Source: an uncultured Mucispirillum sp. (lineage in GTDB: Bacteria > Chrysiogenota > Deferribacteres > Deferribacterales > Mucispirillaceae). Taken from it: a DNA stretch of 14,434 nucleotides. The notes under the pieces are model-generated. The model worked only from the letters and a program-made list of their open reading frames with translations. It did no database searches and was not told the DNA's origin. The stretch covers positions 1 to 14,434 of the forward strand of contig CAJUJZ010000047.1 in NCBI GenBank assembly GCA_910586745.1. Direction: 5' to 3'. The stretch's first letter is position 1. Each line of letters opens with the position of its first letter. Shown piece by piece: positions 7,105 to 14,346 of this stretch. The translations under genes were made by a program, and so were the position numbers.

Positions 7105-8523
7105 ATGAAGGCAATCACGAGAACAAAGCTGATATGCACAATAGGACCTGCATCTAATGACCCTGCAATAATTAGAAAAATGATAGAAAACGGTATGAAT
7201 GTAGCAAGACTTAATTTTTCTCACGGCACACATGAGAGCCATAGAGCTATAATTAATCTTGTTAGAAGTATTGCTAAGGAAATGGGGGTTCGTGTTGGAT
7301 TTCTGCAGGACTTATGTGGACCAAAAATACGACTTGGAAAACTGCCTGAAGAAGGTGTCAGATTAATTGTTGGTGATCATATTGCACTTGCTTCTACAAA
7401 AGAAAAATGTGAAAATGCACTTCCTGTAGAGTATAATGATTTACACAAGGAAGTAAATGTTGGCGAAAGAATACTTCTTGCAGACGGTATGATGGAGCTG
7501 TGTGTTACTAGCATAGATGGTGTTAAGGTAATATGTGAAGTAATAACAGGCGGTGTGGTTTATACAAAGAAAGGTGTAAACATGCCTCAGTCTGATTTAC
7601 ATGTTTCAGCATTAAGTGAAAAAGACAAGGTGGATTTGCAGATGGCTTTAGAAGAAAAGCTTGATTTTGTAGCACTTTCTTTTGTCCGCTCTGCAAAAGA
7701 TTTAGAAGAAATAAAAAACATTATAGATAAAAGTGAGTATAAACCGCTTCTTATTGCAAAAATAGAGAAACCGCAGGCAGTAGATAATTTAGAAGAAATA
7801 CTTGATGTGGTAAATGGTGTAATGGTAGCACGAGGTGATTTAGGGGTTGAAATGCCTTTAGAAGAAATACCTCATGTGCAGAAATACATTATTAAGCAGG
7901 CAAAAAAGGCAGGCAGAATAACAATTACAGCAACACAGATGCTTGCAAGTATGGTAAAAGCACAGCGTCCGACAAGAGGAGAAACTACAGATGTGGCAAA
8001 TGCAGTAATTGACGGTACAGATGCCTTAATGCTTTCAGATGAAACAGCAAATGGTGATTATCCAGATACAGCAGTTGCTACTTTAGCTCGTATTGCAAGT
8101 GCTGCAGAAAGATATAACAAATATACGCCAGATTTTGACTATTCACTTTTCAGGGACAGCCATTCATTTACACTGGCAATAGGCAGAGCTGCTTGCTGGC
8201 TTGCAAAAGATGTTGGTGCAAAATGTATTGTATGCTACTCTGCAACAGGACTTGCTCCATACTGTATCTCAAGATTTCGTCCAGAATGTGAGCTTTTAGT
8301 TCTTACTTATGATGAAAAAGTATGTAATATGACAAGTCTTATATGGGGAGCTCAGGGGGTTATTTCAGAAGTAATGACTGATTTAGATTCTGTAATGGAA
8401 ACAGCAAAAATTAAGGCTATTGAATCAGGTCTTGCAGAACAGGGCGATACTATAATAGTTACAGCAGGTATGCCTTTTGGTAAAACAGGCACAACAAGCC
8501 TTCTTCGATTAATTCAATTATAA
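7105..8523 (+). CDS. pyk: Pyruvate kinase
   Basis: The enzyme transfers phosphate from phosphoenolpyruvate to ADP, giving pyruvate and ATP at the end of glycolysis, in the cytoplasm. At 472 residues it has the usual bacterial length with no extra C-terminal PEP-utiliser domain. Motifs in order: TRTKLICTIGPAS (5-17), NVARLNFSHG (32-41, with Arg35, Asn37 and Ser39 of the active site), DLCGPKIRLG (69-78), the lid domain B (~71-168), IAKIEKP (217-223, with catalytic Lys219 and metal ligand Glu221), ARGDLGVE (242-249, with metal ligand Asp245), TATQMLASM (275-283) and RGETTDVANAVIDGTDALMLS (291-311). The C-terminal regulatory domain spans ~345-472. Lys74 sits where potassium-dependent enzymes have Glu (muscle residue 117) and Leu70 where they have Thr, which predicts potassium independence. 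GGAG at 7092-7095 supports the start. It appears to be a separate unit, unrelated to its neighbours. Confidence 0.97.
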   Translation: MKAITRTKLICTIGPASNDPAIIRKMIENGMNVARLNFSHGTHESHRAIINLVRSIAKEMGVRVGFLQDLCGPKIRLGKLPEEGVRLIVGDHIALASTKEKCENALPVEYNDLHKEVNVGERILLADGMMELCVTSIDGVKVICEVITGGVVYTKKGVNMPQSDLHVSALSEKDKVDLQMALEEKLDFVALSFVRSAKDLEEIKNIIDKSEYKPLLIAKIEKPQAVDNLEEILDVVNGVMVARGDLGVEMPLEEIPHVQKYIIKQAKKAGRITITATQMLASMVKAQRPTRGETTDVANAVIDGTDALMLSDETANGDYPDTAVATLARIASAAERYNKYTPDFDYSLFRDSHSFTLAIGRAACWLAKDVGAKCIVCYSATGLAPYCISRFRPECELLVLTYDEKVCNMTSLIWGAQGVISEVMTDLDSVMETAKIKAIESGLAEQGDTIIVTAGMPFGKTGTTSLLRLIQL

Positions 8524-8553
8524 AATAAATTTATAAAAAAGGCTGAAAACTTT

Positions 8554-8635
8554 TGAAGCGAACCCCATTTATTGGACAAATAAATGGGGTGTTATTATGT
8601 TGCCTAAAAAAATAATGTATAAGATTAAATTTTAA
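8554..8635 (+). mobile_element. Probable decayed left end of an IS3-family (IS150-type) insertion sequence
   Basis: TGAAGCGAACCCC at 8554 begins a segment that runs through TTTATTGGACA and then into ATAAATGGGG. From memory this parallels the terminal repeat of IS150-type elements, which begins TG-x-A-C-T-G-x-ACCC and contains ATTTTGTTGGACGATGAAATGG. It is followed 7 bases later by an ATG (8597) that opens a 12-codon frame, M-L-P-K-K-I-M-Y-K-I-K-F, stopping at 8635. That resembles the first residues of an IS3 OrfA. No transposase body and no right-hand terminal repeat are seen in the window. The segment could instead be a small non-autonomous element, or coincidence reinforced by the hairpin it contains. 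Confidence 0.45.
8562..8590. repeat. Perfect 12-bp inverted repeat (hairpin) downstream of pyk
   Basis: ACCCCATTTATT (8562-8573) and its exact reverse complement (8579-8590) enclose a GGACA loop. The stem could end pyk transcripts, but only GTGTTATTATG follows, not a T run, so it is a poor intrinsic terminator. It lies inside the suspected IS end and is more simply explained by it. Confidence 0.8.
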
Positions 8636-8641
8636 TCTTAT

Positions 8642-8907
8642 GTAATAGTCTAGTAAATATTAGGATATTTATAAGTAAAAAAGACAATTACTATCTATTT
8701 TAAATGAATTTATGCTATTTTGTAAAAATAATATAAGCAGAAAAACATAAAAAAGAAAATAAAAATAGATAAAAAATGAAAAATATAACTAGAAAGTAAA
8801 TTTATAGTAATTTTATATGAATATATATTTCTTATTTATCAATAAGTTAATGTGTAGAAAAAGTTTTTTTAAAATTCGATTTTTTTAAGGTTAAATAATT
8901 ATATCTA
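8642..8907. other. AT-rich gene-free stretch
   Basis: This stretch between the suspected IS remnant and the hydrogenase promoter is extremely AT-rich, with several A and T runs (for example T7 near 8865 and 8880). I see no reading frame of useful length, no RNA gene and no clear terminator. It may hold upstream activating sequence for the hydrogenase promoter, but nothing specific is recognisable. Confidence 0.7.
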
Positions 8908-8936
8908 TTGTTTTATTTTTAAAAGTATGCTATAAG
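8908..8936 (+). promoter_or_regulatory. Candidate sigma-70 promoter of the hydrogenase operon
   Basis: TTGTTT (8908-8913), a 17-base spacer and TATAAG (8931-8936) give an optimal spacing with 5 of 6 matches at -10 and 3 of 6 at -35. A start near 8943 would leave a leader of about 170 bases before hybO and would put an inverted repeat (8943-8968) at the very 5' end of the message. No sigma-54 (-24/-12) pattern and no clear FNR half-site pair were found nearby. Confidence 0.45.
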
Positions 8937-8942
8937 AAAATA

Positions 8943-8968
8943 ATATCAGTGTGTGCCTATACTGATAT
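8943..8968. repeat. Inverted repeat at the predicted hydrogenase transcript 5' end
   Basis: ATATCAGT (8943-8950) and ACTGATAT (8961-8968) are exact inverse copies separated by 10 bases. The position, directly at the predicted start, suits either a dimeric regulator's operator or a 5' stem that protects the mRNA. Confidence 0.6.
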
Positions 8969-9025
8969 GTATTATAAATCACAGTAACCGAGTAAGTATC
9001 TTTGTATATTGCAGCTGGTATTTTA

Positions 9026-9054
9026 CATGGTTTATCCATGATAAGAATATATCA
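9026..9054 (+). promoter_or_regulatory. Overlapping hairpins in the hybO leader
   Basis: CATGG (9026-9030) pairs with CCATG (9036-9040) across TTTAT, while TGATA (9039-9043) pairs with TATCA (9050-9054). The two stems share bases 9039-9040, so they cannot both form completely. TTATC-CAT-GATAA (9032-9044) is also a palindrome that a dimeric protein could bind. No known riboswitch consensus was recognised. Confidence 0.3.
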
Positions 9055-9104
9055 TATTTCAATTAAATAAGTGCAAACGCACCATATATGATGTGGTATG
9101 CACC

Positions 9105-9110
9105 AGGGGG
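9105..9110 (+). promoter_or_regulatory. Ribosome binding site that places the hybO start at 9116
   Basis: AGGGGG lies 5 bases before the ATG at 9116. The alternative in-frame ATG at 9098 has no comparable purine box ahead of it and would put this box inside the coding region. Confidence 0.7.
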
Positions 9111-9115
9111 TTTGT

Positions 9116-10282
9116 ATGATCGAACATAGTTTATTATCCGCCGGGATGTCTAGGCGGGATTTTATGAAGACAGTTTCTACAGCAACTGCAATCATGGGAT
9201 TACCACTTGCAATGGCTGAAGAAGTTCTTGCTCAAGCAGGCAGTGAAGATAAGCGTCCGCCTGTAATATGGCTTCACTTTCAAGAATGTACTGGTTGTTC
9301 TGAAGCATTATTAAGAGCTAATCATCCAAGTATTGCAGAAGTTGTTCTTGATATTATTAATCTTGAATATCAAGAAACATTAATGGCTGGTTCTGGTGAT
9401 CAGGCAGAAGAATCACTTCATAATGCTATTAAAAAACATACAGGTAAATATATACTTGTAGTAGAAGGCTCTATTCCAACAGAAGATATGGCAGTATGCT
9501 GTCAAGTAGGTGGTAAAACTGCATTAGATTCTTTTAAAGAAGCTGCTGCAAAAGCTGCTGTTGTTGTATCTCTTGGTGCATGTGCATGCTCTGGTGGTAT
9601 TGTTGCTATTGAGCCAAATCCAACAAAAGCTAAAGGTGTCATAGATATTCTTGCAGGTGATATGCAGTGGTCTGATGATGATTTAGATAAAAAATACATT
9701 TCACTCCCAGGCTGTCCACCTAATCCATACAATATATTAGGCGTAATTTTACATGTTGCGACTTTTGGTAAACTGCCAGAAAAAGGCTTAAAAATACCAG
9801 CAATTTCAAACCTTTCTAAAAAAGATGAAAGAGCTCACCGTCCAACATTTGCTTATGGCAGATTAATTCATGAACACTGCGAACGCAGACCTCACTTTGA
9901 TGCTGGCCGTTTTGTAAAAGAATTTGGCGATGAAGGTCATAGAAATGGCTGGTGTTTATATCATATGGGATGTAAAGGTCCTGAAACTTATGCTAACTGT
10001 TCAATAATCCATTTCAATGATGGAGCTGCATGGCCTATAGGTAATGGTTCTCCATGTATTGGTTGTACAGAAGGTGCAGTTTTATTTAAAAACAGTTTAT
10101 TCTCATTAGCTAAAGTGGCTCAGCCAAAACCATATTCAAATATAGTTGAAACACAAGGTAGAGGTAAAGATTCTTCCGTTGCACAAGCAGCAGTTGTTGG
10201 CGGTCTTGTTGGTGCTGCAATTGGTGCAGGAGCAGTATTTGCAAGTAAACTTCCAAAGGAGCCAGAGGATGAAAACAAATAG
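9116..10282 (+). CDS. hybO: [NiFe] hydrogenase small subunit, Tat-exported (HybO-type)
   Basis: The small subunit carries three Fe-S clusters that lead electrons from the [NiFe] site to HybA. From the ATG at 9116 it has 388 residues, close to E. coli HybO. A Tat signal (S-R-R-D-F-M-K at 12-18, then a hydrophobic stretch and an A-L-A-Q-A-like end at ~34-41) sends it, with HybC, to the periplasm. Proximal cluster ligands are Cys58, Cys61, Cys156 and Cys200 (ECTGCSE, GACACSGG, PGCPP). The distal cluster uses His252, Cys255, Cys280 and Cys286 (HEHCERR, GWCLYHMGCKGP). The medial three-cysteine cluster uses Cys295, Cys314 and Cys317 (CIGCTE). A Gly/Ala-rich C-terminal segment (~355-379) is the membrane anchor. 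Glycines stand where oxygen-tolerant enzymes have two extra cysteines, so a standard oxygen-sensitive enzyme is expected. It is first in the operon and overlaps hybA by 14 bases. Confidence 0.95.
   Translation: MIEHSLLSAGMSRRDFMKTVSTATAIMGLPLAMAEEVLAQAGSEDKRPPVIWLHFQECTGCSEALLRANHPSIAEVVLDIINLEYQETLMAGSGDQAEESLHNAIKKHTGKYILVVEGSIPTEDMAVCCQVGGKTALDSFKEAAAKAAVVVSLGACACSGGIVAIEPNPTKAKGVIDILAGDMQWSDDDLDKKYISLPGCPPNPYNILGVILHVATFGKLPEKGLKIPAISNLSKKDERAHRPTFAYGRLIHEHCERRPHFDAGRFVKEFGDEGHRNGWCLYHMGCKGPETYANCSIIHFNDGAAWPIGNGSPCIGCTEGAVLFKNSLFSLAKVAQPKPYSNIVETQGRGKDSSVAQAAVVGGLVGAAIGAGAVFASKLPKEPEDENK
10255..10261 (+). promoter_or_regulatory. Ribosome binding site that places the hybA start at 10269
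   Basis: AAAGGAG lies within the end of hybO, 7 bases before the ATG at 10269. The frame is open further upstream to 10146, but that part is only the shifted reading of hybO and lacks a signal sequence. Confidence 0.8.
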
Positions 10283-11333
10283 ACGCGATTTTTTAAAGGC
10301 AGCAGCAGGCTCTGTGGCAACAGCAGGTGCGCTAACTTTAGCTCCGTCTTATGCAGCAGCATCAGATGAGGGGGAACCTTTTGCTAAAGACACTATGGCT
10401 AAATTTTATGATTCAACTGTATGTGTTGGCTGCCAGGCCTGCGTTGTAGCATGCTATGAAACAAATTTTCTAAATAGAGCTGATACTCTTAATAAACCTA
10501 AAGAGGAACGCAATTTTATTGAAAATAATGATGTTATTCCTGTTTTAGCTGAAGAAGACCAGTTTGACCCGCAGCACCCATGGCTTCGTGTAAGCAGTCT
10601 TGATTACAGGCTCAGAACTATTATAAAAAAATATGTTGATGAAAATGACAAACCTAATTTCATTAAACAAAACTGTATGCACTGTAAAAAACCAGGCTGT
10701 GTATCTGCATGTCCTGTAAGTGCATTACAAAAAGATAAAGATGATGGTGTTGTTACTTATGACCCTAACCGCTGCATAGGCTGCCGTTACTGTCAAATGG
10801 CATGCCCATTTAACATACCAGCATTTGAATGGCACAGAGCTAATCCAAAAATTACTAAATGCGATATGTGCCGCTCAACAATTAACCCTAAAACTAATGA
10901 TTTTGATATTGATGCAGAAGGCAATGCTACATACAAAGATAACCCTGATAAAGGGACTGCATGTACAAAAGTATGTCCTACTGGTGCTGTATTATATGGC
11001 AGAAGGGAAGATTTACTTAAACTTGCTCATGACCGTATTAATAGATCAAAAGAAAAAGGTGAAAACAAATACTATGAAGATACAGCCAGAGGCGAATCTG
11101 TTCTTGGTGAAAAAGTTTATGGTGGAACAGGTGAGCTTGTAATTGCTGCTGTTGATTTCAGAAAACTTGACTTCCCTGTTGATAAAATAGGGGATAGAGC
11201 TACTGCTTATAAATCAGAAGGCATTCAGCACACAATTTATAAATATGGTATTGCGCCAATAGCCCTTTTTACAGCATTATCTTTAGTTGTTCGTAGAAAT
11301 GTTAAAAAACATCACGAACATGAGGAGGACTAA
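10269..11333 (+). CDS. hybA: Hydrogenase Fe-S electron-transfer subunit (HybA-type)
   Basis: HybA relays electrons from the small subunit to the membrane protein HybB. From the ATG at 10269 it has 354 residues; E. coli HybA has about 328. A Tat signal (N-R-R-D-F-L-K at 4-10, hydrophobic stretch, then SYAAAS) precedes 16 cysteines arranged for four [4Fe-4S] clusters: 52/55/58/62 (CVGCQACVVAC), 136/139/144/148 (CMHCKKPGCVSAC), 169/172/175/179 (CIGCRYCQMAC) and 198/201/232/236 (CDMC, CTKVC). The last group has an insert between its halves, as usual in DmsB/HybA/NrfC-like ferredoxins. A hydrophobic segment at ~325-342 followed by R-R-N-V-K-K-H-H is the C-terminal membrane anchor. The gene overlaps hybO by 14 bases and ends 2 bases before hybB, so the three are co-translated. 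Confidence 0.95.
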   Translation: MKTNRRDFLKAAAGSVATAGALTLAPSYAAASDEGEPFAKDTMAKFYDSTVCVGCQACVVACYETNFLNRADTLNKPKEERNFIENNDVIPVLAEEDQFDPQHPWLRVSSLDYRLRTIIKKYVDENDKPNFIKQNCMHCKKPGCVSACPVSALQKDKDDGVVTYDPNRCIGCRYCQMACPFNIPAFEWHRANPKITKCDMCRSTINPKTNDFDIDAEGNATYKDNPDKGTACTKVCPTGAVLYGRREDLLKLAHDRINRSKEKGENKYYEDTARGESVLGEKVYGGTGELVIAAVDFRKLDFPVDKIGDRATAYKSEGIQHTIYKYGIAPIALFTALSLVVRRNVKKHHEHEED

Positions 11334-11335
11334 TA

Positions 11336-12532
11336 ATGAGTAAGCAAAGAGAATATGCAATTCATAAAGCCCCTATATTAACTCCTGCTTTTTTCATTGT
11401 ATTAGCAGTAATATGTATAGGTATGGCTCTTGTTGTTTACAGATATTTTGTAGGTATTGGTTCTGTATCTAACCTTTCAGATGGCTATCCTTGGGGTATC
11501 TGGCTTTCTTATGATGTTGCAACTGGCTCTGCAATTGCCTGCGGTGGTTATGTATTAGCAGTTACAGTTTATGTAATGAATAATTTTAAATATCACACAA
11601 TGGTTAGGTCAGCAGTTCTTGCAAGTATGTTTGGATACAGTTTAGCTGGTCTTTCAGTTATGGTTGATATTGGCCGTTACTGGAATTCATATGGCTTTTT
11701 TATACCTAGCAGAATGAACCCTAATTCAGCACTTTTTGAAGTTGCTCTTTGTATTATGGCATACTGTGTGGTATTAATACTTGAATATCTCCCTGCAGTA
11801 TTTGAAAAATTTGCAGACAGTGATAAATCAAAATCTCCAAAACTTGTAGAATTTGGTAAAACATGGGAAAAAAGATTTTCTAAAGCACTTTTTGTAATTG
11901 TTGCAATCGGTGCTACTCTGCCAACAATGCACCAATCTTCATTAGGTACATTATATGTATTAATGGGTTATAAACTTGATCCAATGTGGCAGACTGGTTT
12001 CTTACCACTGCTGTTTTTAAGCAATGCTTATTTAATGGGCTTTTCTATAACAGCTTTTGAAACAGTTCTTTCTACAAGATTATTAAAAAGACCATTTGAA
12101 AAAGAAATAGTAGATTTATCAAAAGTTATTCCTTATGTAGTAGGCTTCTGGCTCATTGTAAGAGTTATATCAGTTACTTTAAATGGCGGCTGGTCACATG
12201 CTTTTGCATTTTCTACTCAGTCAATATGGTTTTGGCTTGAACTTATATTAGTTATAATACCATCACTTATGATATTAACATGCAAATATGCTAAAAGTGA
12301 AAGCGGTATATTCTTCATTGGCATGCTTCTTTTAATCGGCGGTGGTATGTACAGGATTGGTGTATATAATGTAGGTTTTAATCCTGGACCAGAATGGAAT
12401 ACATATTTCCCAAGTGTTGCAGAGTTTTTAATTACTTTAAGCTTTATTGCTATAGAAGTATTTGGATATATGGTACTTGTTAAATTAACCCCTGTGCTTC
12501 CAAATCTGGAAAATCATGGGCATCATCACTAG
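11336..12532 (+). CDS. hybB: Hydrogenase integral membrane subunit, NrfD family (HybB-type)
   Basis: The 398-residue, very hydrophobic protein belongs to the NrfD/PsrC/HybB family, whose members have about ten membrane helices, carry no heme and exchange electrons with quinone. Helices are visible from residue ~15 (TPAFFIVLAVICIGMALVV) onward. The conserved-looking loop LSDGYPWGIWLSYDV (~47-61), the motif GRYWNSYGFF (~117-126) and the segment LPTMHQSSLGTLYVL (~194-208) match HybB-type proteins. The C-terminus is histidine-rich (NHGHHH). It would pass electrons from HybA to menaquinone, possibly coupled to the membrane potential, as reported for E. coli hydrogenase 2. AGGAGG at 11323-11328, 7 bases before the ATG, supports the start. 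An 81-base folded spacer separates it from hybC. Confidence 0.94.
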   Translation: MSKQREYAIHKAPILTPAFFIVLAVICIGMALVVYRYFVGIGSVSNLSDGYPWGIWLSYDVATGSAIACGGYVLAVTVYVMNNFKYHTMVRSAVLASMFGYSLAGLSVMVDIGRYWNSYGFFIPSRMNPNSALFEVALCIMAYCVVLILEYLPAVFEKFADSDKSKSPKLVEFGKTWEKRFSKALFVIVAIGATLPTMHQSSLGTLYVLMGYKLDPMWQTGFLPLLFLSNAYLMGFSITAFETVLSTRLLKRPFEKEIVDLSKVIPYVVGFWLIVRVISVTLNGGWSHAFAFSTQSIWFWLELILVIIPSLMILTCKYAKSESGIFFIGMLLLIGGGMYRIGVYNVGFNPGPEWNTYFPSVAEFLITLSFIAIEVFGYMVLVKLTPVLPNLENHGHHH

Positions 12533-12586
12533 GCTTTAAGCCTATAAATTGCATATAAATAATATGCGAAGAAGGCTTTTAAGCCT
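12530..12586 (+). repeat. Nested inverted repeats between hybB and hybC
   Basis: Two near-identical palindromes, AGGCTTTAAGCCT (12531-12543) and AGGCTTTTAAGCCT (12573-12586), flank a third hairpin, GCATAT-AAATA-ATATGC (12551-12567). Each palindrome can fold on itself, or the two can pair with each other over about 13 bp and close the middle hairpin into one long structure. The first begins at the hybB stop codon. There is no T run, so termination is unlikely; an RNA processing or stability element that sets hybC dosage is the simplest inference. Confidence 0.8.
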
Positions 12587-12613
12587 AAAAGATTATAAGA
12601 AAAGGAGATTTAT

Positions 12614-14323
12614 ATGCCAGTTAATGGAAATAGAATTACAGTAGACCCAATCACAAGGATTGAAGGTCACCTGCGTATAGATGTTGAAGTAGAAGGCGGT
12701 AAAGTTTCTAACTCTTGGTCATCTGCTCAAGCATTTAGAGGTATTGAAACTATTATGAGAGGTAAAGATCCACGCAGTGCATGGGCTATGACTCAGCGTT
12801 TCTGTGGTGTTTGTACAACTACTCATGCATTATGCTCTATCAGGTCAGTTGAAGATGCATTAAATGTATCTATTCCTGTTAATGCACATATGCTTAGAAA
12901 CTTAGTAATGACTATGCAGTCTTTACAAGACCATATAGTTCACTTCTACCACTTAACAGCATTAGACTGGGTAGATATTGTAAGTGCATTATCTGCAGAC
13001 CCTGCTAAAGCTGGTAAAATTGCAGAAAGTCTTGCTGCTTTTTCACCAATAAGTAAAGCATGGCCAGCAAACTCATTTAATACTATGAAAAATGCTAAAG
13101 ACCGTCTAGCTGCTTTCGTAGGAACTAAAAACTTAGGTATCTATGGGTCTGGTTACTGGGGTCACAAAGATATGAGACTTACTCCAGAAATAAACTTACT
13201 TGCTTTTGCTCACTATTTAGAAGCATTAGAGTATCAACGCAAAATTGCAGAAGCAGTTGCAATCATCGGTAGTAAAAACCCACATATTCAAAACTTAACT
13301 GTTGGTGGTGTATCTACTGCAATTAACTTTGACAGTATGGCAGCACTTAACATGGAAAGAGTTCAATGGATTAAAAAACTTCTTGATGAAACAGCTGATT
13401 TCGTAAGATGTGTGTATATTCCAGATGTTATCGCAATTGCAGGTGCATATAAAGATTGGTTTGACCTTGGTAAATGCTCACCTAACTATATTGCAGTGCC
13501 AGATGTACCAATGAATGAAGCATTAACTGAATTTGGTATGAAAGGTGGTATAATCATTGGAGATAAATTCAGAGAAATTGAAGACTGGAAAGACGAAGCA
13601 TTAAGAAAAGGTATTACAGAAAATACTACTCATGCTTGGTATAAAAACCCAGAAGATACATTACATCCTTATGATGGCGAACAAATTCCAGCATATACTG
13701 ATTGGCAGGAAAATGGTAAATATTCATGGGCAAAAGCTCCACGCTTTGAAGATAATGTAACTCAAACTGGTCCTATTGCTCAAGTATTAGCAGGCTATAT
13801 GGCAGGTGATGCACTTGTTAAAAAATATGTAGACTTTGTTGCAGCAAAAGTAGGTGTAACAATTCCACAACTTAACTCAGTAATGGGGCGTAATGCAGCA
13901 AGAGCTATCAGAGCATTATTAATGGTAGACCATGCATATCTCTGCTTAGAAAAATTACTTGATAACTGTAAAACAGACCAAAGCTATGTAAACTACTTAA
14001 AAGAAGTTCCAACTGATAAAGAATATATTGGTGTTGGCTTTAACGAAGCTCCACGCGGTATGCTTTCTCACTGGATTAAAATTAAAAATGGTGTAATAGA
14101 AAACTACAGTGCTGTTGTTCCTTCTACATGGACAGCAGGTCCAAGAGATGATAAAGGCAGAAAAGGTCCTTATGAAGAATCATTAATGAACCTTCCTGTT
14201 GCAGAAATGGATAAACCACTTGAAGTTATCCGTTCTATTCACTCTTTTGACCCTTGCATAGCTTGTGCAGTCCACACTATTGACCCAGAAGGCAAAGAAA
14301 TAGTGAATGTAAAAATCAGATAA
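12614..14323 (+). CDS. hybC: [NiFe] hydrogenase large subunit, catalytic (HybC-type)
   Basis: HybC holds the NiFe(CN)2CO centre that splits H2. The 569-residue protein has the normal HybC length. Four cysteines bind the centre: Cys64 and Cys67 in RFCGVCTTTH, and Cys548 and Cys551 in DPCIACAVH. Other family motifs are DPITRIEGHLRI at the N-terminus (11-22) and PRGMLSHW near residue 480. The protein ends in a 15-residue extension after His554 (TIDPEGKEIVNVKIR), which a HybD-type protease removes once nickel is in place; E. coli HybC has an extension of the same length. It has no signal of its own and crosses the membrane with Tat-borne HybO. AAAGGAG at 12601-12607 supports the start. It is last in the operon, separated from hybB by a folded spacer, and no maturation gene follows in the window. 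Confidence 0.97.
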   Translation: MPVNGNRITVDPITRIEGHLRIDVEVEGGKVSNSWSSAQAFRGIETIMRGKDPRSAWAMTQRFCGVCTTTHALCSIRSVEDALNVSIPVNAHMLRNLVMTMQSLQDHIVHFYHLTALDWVDIVSALSADPAKAGKIAESLAAFSPISKAWPANSFNTMKNAKDRLAAFVGTKNLGIYGSGYWGHKDMRLTPEINLLAFAHYLEALEYQRKIAEAVAIIGSKNPHIQNLTVGGVSTAINFDSMAALNMERVQWIKKLLDETADFVRCVYIPDVIAIAGAYKDWFDLGKCSPNYIAVPDVPMNEALTEFGMKGGIIIGDKFREIEDWKDEALRKGITENTTHAWYKNPEDTLHPYDGEQIPAYTDWQENGKYSWAKAPRFEDNVTQTGPIAQVLAGYMAGDALVKKYVDFVAAKVGVTIPQLNSVMGRNAARAIRALLMVDHAYLCLEKLLDNCKTDQSYVNYLKEVPTDKEYIGVGFNEAPRGMLSHWIKIKNGVIENYSAVVPSTWTAGPRDDKGRKGPYEESLMNLPVAEMDKPLEVIRSIHSFDPCIACAVHTIDPEGKEIVNVKIR

Positions 14324-14346
14324 TATAAACCTGATAAATTTTAATG

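Noticed and set aside
8562..8590. Intrinsic terminator of pyk
   Set aside because: The stem is perfect but followed by GTGTTATTATG, not a T run, and the sequence fits an insertion-sequence end better.
9098..9115. hybO start at the upstream ATG (9098)
   Set aside because: The AGGGGG box at 9105-9110 sits inside this extension and is well spaced for the ATG at 9116; the extra six residues add nothing to the Tat signal.
8937..9115. Sigma-54 promoter or FNR box upstream of hybO
   Set aside because: No GG-N10-GC (-24/-12) pair of acceptable quality and no TTGAT-N4-ATCAA-like site could be found by eye.
10146..10268. hybA extended upstream to 10146
   Set aside because: The extension reads hybO coding sequence in another frame, has no ribosome site, and would bury the Tat signal about 40 residues inside the protein.
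10825..11142. A 105-codon frame within hybA on the + strand
   Set aside because: It is a shifted reading of hybA, where the four-cluster cysteine pattern shows the true frame; no ribosome site or recognisable domain.
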